Part shown: positions 63,496 to 64,000 of the stretch, piece by piece | Layout of the letters: every line of letters begins with the position of its first letter | How positions within the stretch are numbered: position 1 is the first letter of the stretch | Origin: Fabrea salina | Taxonomy: Eukaryota > Ciliophora > Heterotrichea > Heterotrichida > Fabreidae | Direction of reading: 5' to 3' | DNA length: 64,000 nt | Assembly: GCA_022984795.1 (NCBI GenBank) | Contig: JALIHJ010000035.1 | Location: 62,001-126,000, forward strand | The notes under the pieces: generated by a model | Database searches by the model: none | Told to the model about the DNA's origin: nothing | What the model saw: the letters and a program-made list of their open reading frames with translations, nothing else | Position numbers and translations under genes: made by a program

Positions 63496-64000
63496 ATGAA
63501 AAAGCAAAGCATAACTTCTCGTTTAAAGGAAAAAACCCAAAACACCCATAACCGAACTAAAAGGCCTTCACTAATCAAAAGAAATAACACAAGTCTACTA
63601 AGTTATAAAATCCAAGAGGCACTTACTATTCCTAAAGAAACATCTAAGGTTGCTATAAGTCAGCAGGTAGGCTCAAGTTCTTTGAGCAACACACTAAACA
63701 ACTCAACTTCATTTAAGCTTAACGGAAGTTTGAACAGAAGCAAAGCCAGCCTCAAAGACTTTCAAGCGATAAAGCAGCACTCACTCAACTCTTTCTCAGA
63801 AGACATGGACGCAGTTTTCAACTCATTACCTTTGCCTTTGAAACCACACCAGGTTTTAAAGCGTTTTCACGCTGGCATTTCTAGTTACGAGCAAGGAGAA
63901 ATTCTGGACTATCAGGAGATCTACTACTTGGGCTTCAAAGCAAAAAAGAACAAAACTGAGCCCTCTAAAGTTAACTTTGGATTTGATGACGAACGTTCTG
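63496..64000 (+). CDS. DYRK-family protein kinase, N-terminal part only
   Basis: Frame open from ATG at 63496 (AATAAATATG) to the window end, 168 codons. A basic Ser-rich N-terminus is followed at about 115-168 by the DYRK-type pre-kinase region: LPLPLKPHQVLKRFHAG, ISSYEQGEILDYQEIYYLG, then GFDDERS, matching the DH box and fDDerGdY of class 2 DYRKs. The kinase domain lies beyond the window. Kinase identity is therefore inferred from the flanking region. Confidence 0.82.
   Translation, partial: MKKQSITSRLKEKTQNTHNRTKRPSLIKRNNTSLLSYKIQEALTIPKETSKVAISQQVGSSSLSNTLNNSTSFKLNGSLNRSKASLKDFQAIKQHSLNSFSEDMDAVFNSLPLPLKPHQVLKRFHAGISSYEQGEILDYQEIYYLGFKAKKNKTEPSKVNFGFDDERS

Noticed and set aside
1-64000. 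TGA as Trp (Blepharisma-type code)
   Set aside because: Long conserved genes use TGG for Trp and read through without in-frame TGA; two genes end naturally at TGA.
1-64000. Bacterial contig with operons
   Set aside because: Eukaryote-only families (kinesin, SNARE, SET, V-ATPase a, TBC), GT-AG introns and single-gene start elements argue against it.
1-64000. Transposons, viral remnants, CRISPR arrays
   Set aside because: No transposase, reverse transcriptase, capsid or integrase frames, no long terminal or spaced direct repeats; the only tandem array is inside the kinesin gene.

Overview
The window looks like macronuclear DNA of a heterotrich ciliate that uses the standard genetic code (Stentor- or Fabrea-like; I cannot decide the genus). 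The reasons are: about 50 protein genes in 64 kb with almost no intergenic DNA; six introns of only 15 or 16 nt, each with an A at intron position 10; TAA as the usual stop (42 of 49 complete genes, 5 TAG, 2 TGA); and ciliate-type protein families (Tmc-like giant membrane proteins, F-BAR/TBC proteins, Cache-TPR-VWA receptors, IQ/TPR proteins). I see no transposon, no rRNA or tRNA gene, no CRISPR array and no viral remnant.

Layout. 0-7 kb: a RING/SIAH-like protein converging on a 1315-residue membrane protein, then three tightly packed genes of unknown function. 7-12.9 kb: a C2H2 protein, an RRM/KH protein with a cysteinyl-tRNA-synthetase-like tail, a DHHC palmitoyltransferase, a RING-PHD protein, a secreted unknown, a mitochondrial SAM-type carrier and a longin R-SNARE. 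12.9-20 kb: a hydrolase-like NZF protein, a TPR/IQ protein, V-ATPase subunit a and a SIRT6-like sirtuin. 20-28.8 kb, all minus strand: a small unknown, an MKK-like pseudokinase, a Nop6-like RNA-binding protein, a Set2/NSD-like methyltransferase, an SLC37-like transporter, a second C2H2 paralogue and two charged unknowns. 28.8-45 kb, mostly plus strand: a second DHHC enzyme, FHA-PP2C, an allantoinase-like protein, an IQ protein, an ABCD half-transporter, urocanase, TPR, EF-hand, MARCH-AlgH fusion, F-BAR/TBC and LITAF-like genes, then a four-TM protein and a PPR protein on the minus strand. 45-64 kb: F-box/WD-like, Myb-like, Kelch-BTB, multi-CH, FBPase, peroxiredoxin, kinesin-14 with a minisatellite, a lipidated TPR protein, mitochondrial DnaJ, a Cache-HAMP-TPR-VWA receptor, a Ser-rich protein and the 5' end of a DYRK kinase.

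Genome organisation is the strongest general signal. Nearly every start codon is directly preceded by a TATAA/ATAA-type element (often TATAAATG). In two places the upstream gene's stop TAA forms part of the next gene's start element with zero spacing. Convergent genes touch or overlap at their stop codons, and divergent genes share 20-40 bp.

Functional themes are inferred from neighbourhood only and do not imply operons. They are: ubiquitin E3 components (RING-SIAH, RING-PHD, MARCH, BTB-Kelch, F-box-WD); protein lipidation (two DHHC enzymes and a protein with both an MGxxCS start and a CaaX end); membrane traffic and acidification (SNARE, TBC, V-ATPase); and several apparently catalytically dead members of enzyme families (pseudokinase, hydrolase, amidohydrolase).
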